A stretch of 64,000 nucleotides of DNA. Origin: Adiantum capillus-veneris. Lineage: Eukaryota; Streptophyta; Polypodiopsida; Polypodiales; Pteridaceae. The position numbers and the translations under genes are program-made. Positions 33,651-45,233 of the stretch are shown here, piece by piece. The notes below the pieces were generated by a model. It did not search any database and had not been told where the DNA came from. It worked only from the letters and a program-made list of their open reading frames with translations. How positions within the stretch are numbered: the stretch's first letter is position 1; each line of letters starts with the position of its first letter. The stretch lies in contig CM043959.1 in NCBI GenBank assembly GCA_014529385.2, forward strand, positions 88,761,529 to 88,825,528. Reading direction: 5' to 3'.

Positions 33651-34560
33651 TGTGAGGTCCCCACCCCGCCGTGTCAAACGGTGGATCTAATGGTGAACCT
33701 AGTGGCCACTAGATCTATAACGGAAGCAAACAAAGTGGTTCAGGGTTCAGCTAGCGGACGATCTCTCATCACAAAGTGAGTCGAGTTCGAGCCTACTAGC
33801 AATGAGATCTAGCTCCACCTCGCAGGGGAAGCGTACTTAAACTATCCAGCAATCCTAAGACCCACCTTCCAAGAGGAGAGAAACCCTGAGTGCCTTTTTT
33901 CCCATGTTTCAGAGGCATGCCGCTCTAGGGGCAATGAGTATTACTAGTATCGATTTAAACACTATGGGGACAGAGAGTTCCCGACCAATCGGGACCACCC
34001 TTCTCATAGGCATTGGCAATGTGAGCCAAGCCCCCACTTTCCACCCCCACACTCACACTTCCTTGTGTGTCCTAACTACTATCACAATGATTGTTCAACA
34101 TAAACATTCCTTGATTAGATTCCGAATCACAATGTTCATTAAGACAGCCCTTCAACCAGTATTGCAAACGGCACCAAGACAGTATTCTAGTAAAAATTAT
34201 ACTCAAACTTATTCATTAAAATTCCAATGTTCAAGAGGTACAACATCCCCCCTCCAGCGAGAGTTTACTCCCCCATTGTCGCCTAGCTTCCCATACAACT
34301 AGGTATGTCCACCGCATAGAAAGCACGACATGGACATTCCCACCGCTTAACCAGCAGACGTGGGTTCCCACCGCTTAACCAGTAGTCGTGGGTATCCACT
34401 GCTTAACCAATAGTCGTGGATTCAAGAGCCCTTAACCAGGAACTCTGCCCCCTATGATCAGGAGGGGGTTCATGACTAATTCAACATTGGAAATAGAATG
34501 AACATGCCGAGCTAAATTTTTCCTAGCAGACATTCTTTCCTATTGCAAACAGTATATCCG
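33651..34560 (-). repeat. 5' LTR of the chromovirus-like element (right boundary not resolved)
   Basis: The LTR inner end is fixed by the primer site: on the plus strand it begins TGTGAGGTCC at 33651, which reads GGACCTCACA on the minus strand. The outer end cannot be placed because no second LTR is present in the window for comparison. The end given is a working estimate. Confidence 0.5.
34339..34423. repeat. 28-bp tandem repeat, three copies
   Basis: CCCACCGCTTAACCAGTAGTCGTGGG and variants recur at offsets of 28 bp starting at 34339, probably within the LTR. Confidence 0.85.
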
Positions 34561-34587
34561 TCAATCATTTCTTTCCTACTTTAGACT

Positions 34588-34839
34588 TTAATATACAAAT
34601 GAGTTCAATTGCCGAGGTTTCCGTCGGATTTCTCCAACATGTTTGGGGATGTGTTCATTCCTAGCTAAACGTATAAAACTGTGATCTACCTCTTCCATTT
34701 CTTCGTCATTGGCTCGTGAGATGGTCGGTGCTTGTTCGACCATGGGAGCTTTTCCTTTTCCATTTGTATTGCTCGTTCCCGCCTCGTGGTCGTGGGCACC
34801 ACCGAAGCGAGTTCTCTTAACCAGGGCCATTTTACTCAC
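34588..34839 (-). other. Short hypothetical frame, possible gag-like N-terminus
   Basis: The 83-codon frame reads MALVKRTRFGG, then AGTSNTNGKGKAPMVEQ, then DEEMEEVDHSFIRLARNE. It has a basic start, then Ser/Asn/Gly, then acidic stretch, which looks like the start of a retroelement protein, but it sits on the far side of the LTR. No domain is recognised. It may belong to an older element. Confidence 0.25.
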
Positions 34840-35630
34840 TACTTTAAATGATAAAATTGAAGAAAAGAGCTAAAGTCCGAGAGCATCATAACAACCAAAT
34901 GGTAGATTTGAATTATTAAAGAATCCTCCTTAGGCAAGAGATTAGATTTTTCCTGTGAGACCTAGCAATTTTATGGATAATTCCTTACTTACCCTATGGG
35001 AAATGTCTCTAAGGTTAATTACTTGGCTTAGATGATTAAGGAATTCAGAATTTTACTAATTGATTCACGAAAGAGATGAAGTAAGCAAGCTCATTCATTT
35101 TCCTAGAGCAATATGAAGATGCAGAATTGCCGCAGGCATGTGTGACATAAAATTCTCTTCTTAATGGCCTAATGATGGATTAATTTTCAGCCTTAATCAC
35201 ATTTTAATGTGGGAGAAGATTGAGTCTAATTTAATTACAACACTATTGAGTGGTAAAAGAATGAATTTCATCAAATCTACACTATTACTGGCTGACATTT
35301 TATTAACTATGCTGCCTAGAGAGAGAATCTTTCCTAATCATGTATTAATCCTTGGTTAAGGATGATGAATGGATGCATAATTTATCTAATTGAATGATGA
35401 TTATGTAATGGAGTATAGATATGGAGATTTAGAGAGCAGCTATAGGGAATTATAGCCAGGATTAAGCATAGTAGCTAAGGAATTTGGAGAATAAAGATGA
35501 GAATTAAGAAGAGCAGTAATTAAACCATGATTACCGTGATTAGGGGCTGAGAATCCTCTAATTTTTCTGATCCAATTAATCCTCAAGATGAGAATTTTGG
35601 CAGCACCTCCCTCCTTGCTTCCCCTTCAAA
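34840..35630. other. AT-rich intergenic stretch, no gene
   Basis: No open frame of note on either strand; no repeat seen. Confidence 0.5.
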
Positions 35631-35659
35631 AACTGTGTGTGTACCGGCAACACCTCCCC

Positions 35660-35706
35660 AAGGTGTGTGTAGGTGTGTGTGTGTGTACTGGGTGTGTGTG
35701 TGTGAG

Positions 35707-35757
<51 letters not shown>

Positions 35758-35762
35758 GTGAG
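35660..35762. repeat. GT microsatellite
   Basis: Interrupted GT runs; frames in both directions (Cys-Val and His-Thr repeats) are by-products. Confidence 0.9.
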
Positions 35763-36633
35763 CACACCTTTAAATAGGCTCCTCAAGCTGAAAATCGAAC
35801 TTGCTTGCTATATGCATCTGGGAGCTACTTCAGTTAAGCATGGTAAGTCCAGTTGCCTACCCCCACCAAGTGTCCAGTTGGTTTGGTTAACTGGTTCTCT
35901 CACTTAGTTGCAAGCTTGGAAACTCTCCCAAGACTCCCACAAGGCAAGAGGGTGCCCCCTAGTTGGTGAAACAGGTCTGGAGTGGCCTAGAACCTTTTCC
36001 CACACAGCCCCGGGCCCCCGGTGCCTCCCTGGACAATTTTATGAAAAATTGGTTTTAGGCTAAAACGGGCCATACGAGTCGGATTTTGATGCCGTAAATT
36101 GCTATACTGAGCTCTAACTAAGGCGTAATGGATCGAGTACCTGCCATATTTAGCAGCCCCTCGGGGTTCGAAAATGCATTTTTTTCAAATTCGGGGTACG
36201 GGTGCAGATTTTCGAGACGGTCAAAACTAGACGAGTCGGGTGACCAAAAACTTACTATATTTGGAAAAATTTTCACAAAAATTATTTTAATTCACATTTC
36301 GAAGCTTTATAACATTTTAAACATCATGGCACTGACAGAATTCAAAAAACTACTAAAAATAGTAACTTTTTCCATTATGATCTTTTCATGGTACAATGGT
36401 GCTCTTTTAGCTCGGGGTCGGAGACCTTACAAAAAATTTATATAAACAGCAGTAGGAAGAAGAAGAAAGATATTTGCAAGAACCAAAAGCTCAGCAAGAA
36501 GAAGAAAGAGAGCAAGACCCAAAAGCTCAGTAAACAAAGAAGCAAACGTACTATTCTTCTTTTGAAGACAATACTATGTGTACTATTGGCGTCTTGTAAA
36601 CATTGAATTTGTATACATTTCTCGTTGGAAATC
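35763..36633. other. Intergenic, no gene recognised
   Basis: Several short frames; the Lys/Ser-rich frame near 36470-36590 follows a locally repeated AGCAAGAAGAAGAAAGA-type tract. No domain. Confidence 0.4.
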
Positions 36634-37690
36634 AGCAAAGGTATGCTAATTAGCATAATGTTTATGCTAGTTAGCAGACTGTTTATGCTCACAGCCAAAA
36701 CAATATGCTAATTAGCATACCATGTATGCTAATTAGCATACTCATAGTAGCTAATTAGAATACATTCTAATTAGCATAATGAGCATTTTTGTTTGTGCTA
36801 ACTTCACTCACAGCATACCATAGTATGCTAATTAGCATATACAGTATACACGAAGCTGCCATGTTTTCTCCTTGAAACCAGCAATGGTATGCTAATCAGC
36901 ATACTGTCTATGCCAAACTGGCATAAACAATATGCTAATTAGCATGCATGGTATGCTAATTAACATTCCTTTAATTAGCATACTGTGGATTTTTGTTTTT
37001 GCTAACTTCCACTCACAGCATAGTATGCTAATTAGCATACACATTATATAGGAAGATGCTATCCCTTCTTGAAACCAGCATACAATATGCTAATTAGCAT
37101 ACATGATATGCTTATTGGCATACACAGTATACAGAGAGCTGTTATCTCTTCTCCTTGAAACCAACGTACCTATGCTAATTAGCATACTATTTATGCCAGT
37201 TAACTATGCTAATTAGCATACCCACAAAATACGAATTGGCATAAATAGTATGCTAATTAGCATACACAGGATGCAGAGACCTGTCATATGTTCTCCTTAA
37301 AACCAACAAAGATATGCTTATTAGCATAATGTTTATGCCAACAGGCAAAACAATATGCTTATTAGCATACCTTCAATTAGCATACTGTGCATTTTTGTTT
37401 GTGCTAACTTTCACTCACAGCATAGTATGCTAATTAGACCACACAGTATACAGAAAGTTGTCATCTCTTCTCCTTAAAACCATAAAAAACTAGCATATAT
37501 AAGTTTATGCTAATCAGCATATACAGTATGCTAATTAGCATTAGCATACACAGTATACAGGAAGCTACCATCTCTTCTCCTTGAAAACCAGCAAAAGATA
37601 TGCTAATTAGAACATTTTGTATGCTAACTAGCATTAACAGTATGCTAATTAGCATATTATTTATGCTAATTAGCATACCCACAGAACACA
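36634..37690. repeat. Cluster of palindromes TATGCTAATTAGCATA within longer tandem units
   Basis: At least a dozen exact or near-exact copies of TATGCTAATTAGCAT occur in about 1.05 kb, plus a similar number of variants such as TATGCTTATTAGCATA or TATGCTAATCAGCATA. The palindromes are embedded in longer units marked by TTCTCCTTGAAACCAGCAA (near 36868, 37065, 37150, 37290, 37468 and 37575), ACAGTATACAG, and TTTGTTTGTGCTAACTT. It starts about 240 bp beyond the 3' end of the minus-strand transposase gene. Confidence 0.9.
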
Positions 37691-37926
37691 ATGAGACAGG
37701 TTATACAAATGATCTCTCTTAAATTGAGACCCTCTGTGATAGACACCAAATCCATGTATACACAAAGCACACAAGAGACACAAGAGATGGAAGATACCCA
37801 GATTTTTGATAAAACTGCATTATCTCCAAGCAAGAAGTATATTGAAGATGCAGTGATTACAAATTAAAAGCTGAAGGGCATGCTATTATAGATTGCTTCT
37901 AATCTTTTTGGGTTGATTGTGTACAC
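37691..37926. other. Spacer between palindrome cluster and transposase gene
   Basis: 236 bp with no repeat and no frame; probably 3' flank of the transposase gene. Confidence 0.4.
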
Positions 37927-38540
37927 CTACCGTCTCCTTGGGATGTGCTCCATGGGTATTTTGATACATCGTACCAGATGTGAAAGTACGTGGACGATGG
38001 GCTGCTTGTGGTCTAGCTTGAAGGTGTATGCATCCAATTTCGCGTAATACGGACCTTGCACAACATATGAGCCTCTATCAATTGCATTACCCCACTCATC
38101 GAGGTACCCCTTCTTGACCTTCTCTGTTGCTGCAACACACTTGACCAGGTAGAAATCCACATCCTCGACGTTGGTCGAAGCATCTGGATTTACAACAAAT
38201 GTGTCGCCAGCACATAGAGTGCTACTCAACACATCATGATGACCTTTGTATGTGAAGTCATCGTAGGCGACTGCTTCATCTTTCAAATTGACACAGCCTC
38301 AGCAGGTAATGGTAGTAGAGTATGATAATCCCAAGGCTGCACGTGAGCTTTATGGACGCAGCGATTCCATCTTCCGTGCATGCATGCATCACAGAAGCAT
38401 GCCAAGGATCTTGTTGCAAGGGCAGTAGGATCCCCAGGGTTGTGGCCACGAAAAGCATGTAGCGAGCAAGTTTTTGCCACAGTGGCACAATTCCACTTCA
38501 TCTCCCTATTCACTTCCCCCTCTTTAACCTCCCAGAACAC
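37927..38540 (-). pseudogene. Transposase pseudogene, C-terminal segment
   Basis: The frame at 38540-38283 reads FWEVKEGEVNREMKWNC, then SLHAFRGHNPGDPTALATR, then CFCDACMHGRWNRC with clustered Cys and His that could bind zinc. After a shift near 38285 the last 119 residues (VAYDDFTYKGHHDVLSS, then DVDFYLVKCVAAT) are acidic and end at a normal stop at 37927. No domain name can be given for the tail. Confidence 0.5.
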
Positions 38541-39019
38541 ACGGGTATACTCCCTTTCTTTTGAAGGATAGTGTGAAGGTGCTCCCTGCGCGGCAGGTTG
38601 GCTTGGAAATAAGAAACCACATTAGTTGCACACCACAAAATAGCTTCATTAGGTTTTAGTTGTTCATGGGTCAAGGTTCTTTTCACAACTGCTCCTGCAC
38701 CATCATGCTCTCCCTTGCCGTGCCCTGATCCAAAGAAGAACCAGCTCATCCCCATCTCTGTGAGTCCACCGTATCTTGCAACGAAGTAAAAAGGCCTGGC
38801 TCCCTTGAACTGCGAGGCCGCACCATCAGACCACACCCAATGTTGCTTAGGAGTGACACCCTCTTGTTGTAACTAGTCATGGTGTAGCATGAAGAAGTGT
38901 TGCACGAACAACGTGTCATGCACCTTGTCATCTGATGTGAAGGAGTGGATGGTTTTGACTACCTCCCCTGCCCTGCGGTAGTATGTTATGTGTACAAAAA
39001 TGGTTACTTGACTAGAGTG
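38510..39019 (-). pseudogene. Transposase pseudogene, catalytic segment 2 (SDG and HGKG blocks)
   Basis: The frame reads SDDKVHDTLFVQHFF, a TAG stop (38873), then WSDGAASQFKGARPFYFV and FFGSGHGKGEHDGAGAVVKR. The SDGxxxQFK and HGKGxxDG blocks are the most diagnostic of this transposase group and hold further acidic residues. The frame is lost near 38545. Confidence 0.65.
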
Positions 39020-40005
39020 CCAATGCATTGACTGAATCTCATTTTGTTCCTTGAAGGCATAATCCTTTGCAAAATCAACAACTTACACGATGACATCGTC
39101 CAAAAACTGAAGAAGGAAATCCTTGAATTTTTGTCCTTGCCATCAAACCACATAGTTATGAGTGTTAAAGAGCTCCAACTTGGTCTTCAAGAGTTGAAGA
39201 AACTCCCAGCACTGCTTTTCTTTGTGCAAAAGATCTTTTTCTTTTGTTACTATTTCCATGCTTGTCTTGAGCTTGTACATATGCAAATACTTTCACATTA
39301 ATACTATTACCTGGCTTTGTTGTCTCCAAGTAGCATAATTCCAATGTATTCACTCAACATGTCAAACACTCTCCCATCAGGAATTCCCTTCTATGGAAAA
39401 CTGCATCTGCGGGCTTTGAACAGAGAACAGACTCCCATATATGTGTGACACCTTTGACCGTGTGATGTGAAGCCAAGCAACCCTTGCTAATTTTTTCACC
39501 TGGGGCACAGATATTGCATATACAATCACAACCTACTCTATGTAGCCCAAAAGCACGAGAGTGCATGTGGTTTAGTGTGTACTTCAAAAAAGACATTTGC
39601 ACATGGTATTCGCAATAGCATGTGCATCTATCCTTTAGCCGCCTACAAAATAATGGCCTCAACATCTCAAACATTCTCTTGCCAATCTTGCAATCTGGAT
39701 GTTTTTCCTTGAATCTATGGAAGAACTCAACCTGCAACATCCAAATGATGATCAGTATATGCTTATCTATCCTCTCGAGGTTATGTAAACAATTAGCAAT
39801 TGAGCCAATTGTAAGATTTGGATCAGCTGGCCACAAACCATTCAAGACAAAGTGTCCGTAATGACCTTCTCCATGTCCATGAGTGATCATGCCAATCAAT
39901 GCCACCTGCAGATTATATCCTGAATCCACACCCTTGGGAACAATGCGTAATCTAGGAATGGCAGTCTTCTTTTGATCCATCTTATCATGGATTATGCATA
40001 CATAT
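39020..40005 (-). pseudogene. Transposase pseudogene, catalytic segment 1 (first and second acidic blocks)
   Basis: After the shift the frame reads DKMDQKKTAIPRLR, then ALIGMITHGHGEGHYGHF and PADPNLTIGSIANCLHNLE. An Asp in KMDQKK and one in PADPN are candidates for the first catalytic acid. It ends at a TGA (39354) replacing a Gly codon in the family; the same frame goes on to 39165. After another shift the frame carries VVDFAKDYAFKEQNEIQS and HWHSSQVTIFVHITYY, with TGA (39143) and TAA (39083) inside. The DFAKDY box is the second catalytic candidate. Confidence 0.6.
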
Positions 40006-40007
40006 CT

Positions 40008-41048
40008 TTATGGTTGAGTTTCTGAATACGCGCGCCATGCATAATATAGGCTTCTGCAACTCTTTTGTTGTGCCATGTGAACTTCTCTCTCCCTCAAGAG
40101 AAGAGCTCTCTCTTCAAGAGAAGGTTTAGCTTCTAACCTTGCCTTGATTGAGCTACAAATATTGCACTTAGAGAACTCACTCGTCTTTGTTAAAGTGACA
40201 TGTGGGTACTCTTTGTTCCAAATTCTACCAAAAGAAGATTGGGATAGCTTCTTCTCATAGCCCATTTGGTCAAGTGTCGTGTTGATTTCACATAAAATAT
40301 CCACTTGTTTGTATGTTGATGGAATCACCAATTGAGTCTCTCTTGAGCCATCTAGCAGTGTTCTACTTCTATGTGGCATCTTCTCAGAGTTGTTTTCCAC
40401 AAACTCATTTAGTAGTGCTCTTGCTAAACTAGTATGTTGAAGTCCCCTTCTCAATGTACATGTGTTCCCATGTACATATTGGCGCACACCATTTTCAAAG
40501 TTCTCCTTGTATCGATAAAATGATGTCTTTGGTATTCCATGTAGCTCATACCATGCTCTACAACAAACAATAGAGCCATTTAGCCTGAATTGGTATCGTG
40601 ACTTCTCATCTTTCTGATAACATATAGAAAGAACATCATAAACATAATTAGTGCGTGATTTTTGAGACTCTCCCCAAAATTGTTGTCGTAACCTTGTCAC
40701 CATATCACGATCTGCAAATTGGCAGCATTTTTGTGCACAACAATCAATGCATGATACCCTTTGAATTGATTTGTTTGAAAGGTAAAAAGTCAAAGCTGGT
40801 GCTGCTTTTGATTTTTGAGTCCTGTTCATGAAAGTGTATCGTCTCTTCCTTGAAAACTGGACAACATTACTCCCATCAAGTTTTTTTCCAACATTGCCAT
40901 CGTTGGATACATCCTCATATGTAGCATGCATGCCATCAACAGGAACAAAGCGTTGTAATGGGCTCCCATTCAACATTGTTGTCTGCTTGATGGGCCACTT
41001 TAGCAAAGTGATGCTACCCACTTCAACCACATCATCAATGCTTGCATT
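40008..41048 (-). pseudogene. Transposase pseudogene, middle segment with Cys-rich and helical parts
   Basis: About 345 residues are open in the frame that follows the TAA. A Cys-rich region (CIDCCAQKCCQF) comes at about residue 100. Then CCRAWYELHGIPKTSFYRYK, which could be a helix-turn-helix-like DNA-binding part, then KTSEFSKCNICSSIKARLE with a CX2C pair and an acidic/basic helix. It ends in a one-base shift near 40009. Confidence 0.6.
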
Positions 41049-41573
41049 TTATCTTTCAATACCCACACCCACACAATCAGGACCAAGTTCCTGAAAGTTG
41101 ACATAATCATGTGGAAATACATATAAGATGGTCCCTTCATTCATGGTTTGCATCATTGTGTCATCTTTTAAAAGGACCCTCTGATTTCTCAAAGACTCTC
41201 GAATCATTGCTTCAAATTTTGGGCTTGTCATAGGTATTGCATCTGTAACTAGAGGATCAGAATGATCATGTTCTTCATCACCATTGTAGCTTTCGTGTGG
41301 ATCAATTAAGTTCCCATTTAATACAAAAGATTGCAAAAGAAGCTTTGACCATCGAACAGCACTCCATAATGAGCCTTGGAGAGATGAAGTATCCATTGTA
41401 GGAAAAGGTAGGACCACATCCTTCAAGCATTCCTCCACTAGTATGGAGACATTTCCCAGCCCTATCTTTGTACCACCACAAGTGGAATCTGGATCTGTTC
41501 TACACACACAACCAATACCAACGATTTCATTGCCAAGTATCATATGTACTTTCTCCCCAGATTCGAAGTCCAT
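41049..41573 (-). pseudogene. Transposase pseudogene, N-terminal DUF8039-like segment
   Basis: The 174 residues read EKVHMILGNEIVGIGCVC, then GGTKIGLGNVSILVEECL, then LPFPTMDTSSLQGSLWSAVRW. This is the pattern of a small domain found in plant transposon proteins (DUF8039-like): a value such as VAxG, then the GxPLG block, then LP, and a W. It ends at TAA 41049-41051, and the next segment follows in the same frame. Confidence 0.55.
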
Positions 41574-41649
41574 CTTGTAAGTAAAAAGATTACATTGTTA
41601 AATCCATAGTTATAGAAAAATACTCTTCAAACAAAAAATCATGCTACAA

Positions 41650-42240
41650 CATGAAAAAGGTTTGCATAGGTTGGACAAGTGGTGAACCTTGAGACCAAAT
41701 CCTCCTTGCTATATTAATGGAAGCAAGGTTGGACAAGTGGTGGACCTTGAAACCAAAGCCTCTTTGCTATATGAGAGCATAGGTTGGACAAGTGGTGGAC
41801 CTAGTTGTAATACCCACTGCCACCTATCAACTACTATAGGACTATGCTTTCCAATGTCCAAGTATCCCTTGAGTCTTTCAAGGTTGAACACGTGGTGGAC
41901 CTTGAAACAGAAATCCCCTTTCTATATCAGAGCATAGCTTGGACAAGTGGTGGACCTAGTTATAATGCCCAATATCCAAGGTGAAATACCTTAGGACTTT
42001 GCTACCTTGCTTGCCAATGTTTACGTAGCCCCTCATTTCTTTAATGGAAGTAAGGTTGGACAAGTGGTGGACCTTGAAACCAAAGCCTCTTTGCTATATT
42101 AGAGCATAGGTTGGACCTAGTTTTAATACCCACTGCCACCTATCAACTACTATAGGACTATGCTTTCCAATGTCCAAGTATCCCTTGAGTCTTTCAAGGT
42201 TGAACACGTGGTGGACCTTGAAACGAAAATCCCCTTTCTA
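41650..42240. repeat. Left edge of the TTGGACAAGTGG satellite, with a 317-bp duplication
   Basis: Core copies GGTTGGACAAGTGGTGGACC appear about every 60-100 bp. The block starting ACCCACTGCCACC at 41811 recurs at 42128; offset is 317 bp, and the second copy lacks about 15 bp present in the first. The nearest transposase codon is 77 bp to the left. Confidence 0.85.
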
Positions 42241-42870
42241 TATTATAGAGTTACGTATGTTTTTCATATTTTCAACCATGATTTCTTTAATTTTGGCCAT
42301 GTGAATTGGTTAATTTTTTATATTGCTTTTGTTTTTTTTAATCCTATGATAAAACATGGACTCGTAGCATACGTGGCATTCTAATAAACCCTATCAAGAT
42401 TAGGCACACAGAGAGCGCACGAGCAACGCACATAGAGAAACCAGGCGAGCAGCAAACACACAGAAAGCGCACACGGATCGCACATAGTTGGAGTATACGC
42501 GTGCGTAGAGGAGCAAGCTCGGCATCGTACACAACACACAGGTGGAGTGCACAGGATTGAAAGTTCGCGCACAAGATAAAGAAACAGTAGCGTACACAAC
42601 GCTTTCCAGAAGGGCAGGATCGGGCAGTCTTCTCAAGAGACATTGCACACCTCACGAATAGAGAAAAAATAGGTATCATTGCAACCAATGTCTGTCTACT
42701 CTACGGAGTAGGACACATTAGAGACGCATCAAACAGACATACAGGTACCTCTCTCTCTCACTCTCTGTCTTTCTCCATATAGAGAAGATGGTTCTCTGTA
42801 ACTCTTCTTGCACACACACTCTCTCGTCAAAAGATAGAGATACATAGTTTAAAAGTATCCCCGCACACAT
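42241..42870. other. Non-satellite spacer, no gene recognised
   Basis: It starts AT-rich and passes into a CA/GA-rich stretch with repeated GCGCAC, GAGCAACGCACATAGAG type words (42400-42600). Frames at 42344-42688 on the minus strand are short and Cys-rich by composition. Confidence 0.45.
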
Positions 42871-43137
42871 ACACATATTCCCACACATCGTCTTCCTCTC
42901 TTCCACATACATAACCACAGTGAAATCTGTTATCTTGCTGTCTCTCTCTTGAAAATGCATGCACATATTCCCACACATCGTCTTCCTCACTTCCACATAC
43001 ATAACCACAATGAAATCTGTTATCTTGTTGTCTCTCTCTTGAAAATACGTGCACATATTCCCATACATCGTCTTCCTCTCTTCCACATACATAAACACAG
43101 TGAAATCTGTTATCTTTCTCTCTCCTCTCTCTAAAAA
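42871..43137. repeat. 90-bp minisatellite, three copies
   Basis: ACACATATTCCCACACATCG recurs at 42871, 42961 and 43051, exactly 90 bp apart. The third copy ends in CTCTCTCC repeats. The minus-strand frame through it encodes a repeated EERKTMCGNMCM-like peptide as a by-product. Confidence 0.9.
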
Positions 43138-44109
43138 ATAGGTATTTATCTCTCTCTCTCTCTCTATCTATCTATCTCTGTATCTTGCTATCTCTCTCTT
43201 GAAAATACATGCTCATGTATGTGTGCGTCTGTGTTATCTATGTGTATGTATGTATATTTGTGTTATTTCATTGTAATACTCATACATAATGCAGATACAC
43301 AATTACACTTAATTACGATATGCACACATAGTATATATACATACATAAATATCACAAATAACTAACACATTGTAATACTAGTAAAATTGAATGGAAGACT
43401 TACTTGCGTGATCTGTTAAAGTCGATTCTTGTAGCGAGTTCTGGATGTATGCTGAGCTGATTTTCCTCTTATCCATTTGTAGATATGATTGTAACTTCTG
43501 TTTCTCAAAAATAGTAGTGTTGTTTAGTGATACACCTAATGGACATAAATGGTTTAAACTAGGACATGTAGACCAAAAATACGTATATTTCTTTGGATGA
43601 ATATATACACTTTTTGGTGACCCTTACCACAAGTGGTGGACCTTGAGACCAGTGGACTATAAGGACCTCCAAACAATACCTTGTACACTCAATCCTTCTT
43701 GGAATCTAGGTTGGACAAGTGGTGGACCTTGTTCAAATTCTCTAACCACTCTCTCTAACATGGTGACATAATTTAGGTGTGATAAATTCATATCTATGCA
43801 AACTAATATCAGTTTAGGCTTGTTAATTTGAATTTGTTTGAATTTATGTACAATATAATGATTTGAGGTTTGCATATTTGAATTTAGGTGGTATAATGAT
43901 ATCCTTTTGTGGTAAACTTGAATTTAAAATCAATTTCGCGTGGAATATTTTAAATTTAAGTAGTAAAATTTAAATTTTTATAAAAAAGTTTGAATTTTAA
44001 AATTTGGGCGGGATATTTTAAAATTTAGGCGGGATATTTAAGATTTGGGAGGGATATTTTAAATTTAGGCGGGAAGGTTTTGAATTTATAGCGAGATCTC
44101 CCTTACATA
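43138..44109. other. AT-rich spacer with CT microsatellite, two satellite cores and GGCGGGA repeats
   Basis: CT and TATC runs at 43150-43180. Two isolated satellite cores at 43628 and 43710. At 44005-44075 GGCGGGATATTT and GGGAGGGATATTTT recur four times within 70 bp. A minus-strand frame at 43476-43404 ends at a perfect splice donor (GCAA-GTAAGT) but cannot be linked in frame to the transposase. Confidence 0.5.
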
Positions 44110-45233
44110 AGAGAGTATAGGTTGGACAAGTGGCGGACCTTCAAGCTAGAGCATCCATGCTACTGGACATGATAGGTAGGGAATCTAGTTGAATATTGTA
44201 TGTATAATATATATGTAATAGATCTAGCTTGGACAAGTGGTGGACCTTGGAACAAAACCCCATGTAAAACATATCATGCACATTCCAAGTGGTCAAAAAA
44301 AATATCATTTAAGATAAAGCCTTATAGGTTGGACAAGTGGTGGACCTTAACACCCAGATATTCTTCATATAATGACATAGAGTGGAAAACTGGTGAATCT
44401 TGAGACCAAACCATGCTACTAGCGATAATAGCTTGGACAAGTGGTGGACCTTGAAAGTAAACCCCCCATCTACGAAATATCGTGGGTTTACGGTATTTCG
44501 ATGGAGCCTAGCATCTTGGAGACATAGTGCATCTTGCTTCTCTTCATGTTTCAATGGAGCCTATCTTGGACAAATGGTGGAGCATCCTTCTCTCCATGTT
44601 TCAATGGACCCTAGCTTGGACAAGTGGTGGACCTTTGCTTCTCTCTATTATTCAATAGAGTTAGCTTGGACAAGTGGTGGACCTTGGAACCAAACCCCCA
44701 TGTAAAACCTATCATGGTCACTCCAAGTGGTGAGAAAGAATAACCTTTAAGATATAGCCTTATAGGTTGGACAAGTGGTCGACCTTAACACCCTAATATT
44801 CTTAATATAATGACATAGAGTGAAAAAGTGGTAAATCTTGAGACAAAACCACTCATGCTACTAGCACTAATAGCTTGGACAAGTGGTGGACCTTGAACGT
44901 AAACCCCCCATGTTTCAATAGAGTTAGCTTCGACAAATGGTGGAGCATCCTTCTCTCCATGTTTCAATGGAGCCTAGCTTAGACAAGTGGTGGACCTTTG
45001 CTTCTCTCTATGATTCAATAGAGTTAGCTTGGACAAGTGGTGGACCTTGGAACCAAAGCCCCATGTAAAACCTATCATGGTCACTCCAAGTGGTAATAAA
45101 GAATAACCTTTAAGATGTAGCCTTATAGGTTGGACAAGTGGTGGACCTTAACACGCGCATATTCTTAATATAATGACATAGAGTGGAAAAATGGTGAATC
45201 TTGAGACAAAACCACTCATGCTACTAGTGATAA

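Larger units (their letters stand above)
28824..33651 (-). mobile_element. Ty3/gypsy LTR retrotransposon (chromovirus-like), minus strand
   Basis: Reading leftwards: LTR end at 33651, a Met-initiator-type primer site, a 135-codon ORF, then one gag-protease-RT-RNase H-integrase frame. The tRNA primer and the single continuous gag-pol frame are typical of plant chromoviruses. I cannot see a clear chromodomain after the integrase; frames are broken there. The coding frame is interrupted by only four stops and one frameshift, so it is a younger copy than the gypsy element at 1.5-15 kb. The left LTR was not found. Confidence 0.8.
37927..41573 (-). pseudogene. DDE-type transposase pseudogene
   Basis: Five consecutive segments on the minus strand fit together as one protein of more than 1000 residues. 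They are separated by at least five in-frame stops (41049, 39354, 39143, 39083, 38873) and four frame shifts (near 40009, 39160, 38545, 38285). N-terminal, middle, catalytic and C-terminal parts are described separately. I know similar proteins as uncharacterised, probably transposon-encoded families in plants and invertebrates, with conserved DFAENY, SDG and HGKG blocks, but cannot give a superfamily name. The stops show it is dead. It lies next to the palindrome cluster and the satellite. Confidence 0.75.

Noticed and set aside
35576..35907. His-Thr and Cys-Val rich frames over the GT tract
   Set aside because: Same reason; low-complexity readings of a microsatellite.
43404..43476. Possible first exon of the transposase on the minus strand (short ATG frame ending at GCAA-GTAAGT)
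   Set aside because: Joining it to the only acceptor-like AG at the start of the DUF8039-like segment puts that segment out of frame and meets a stop. The support is one donor motif only.
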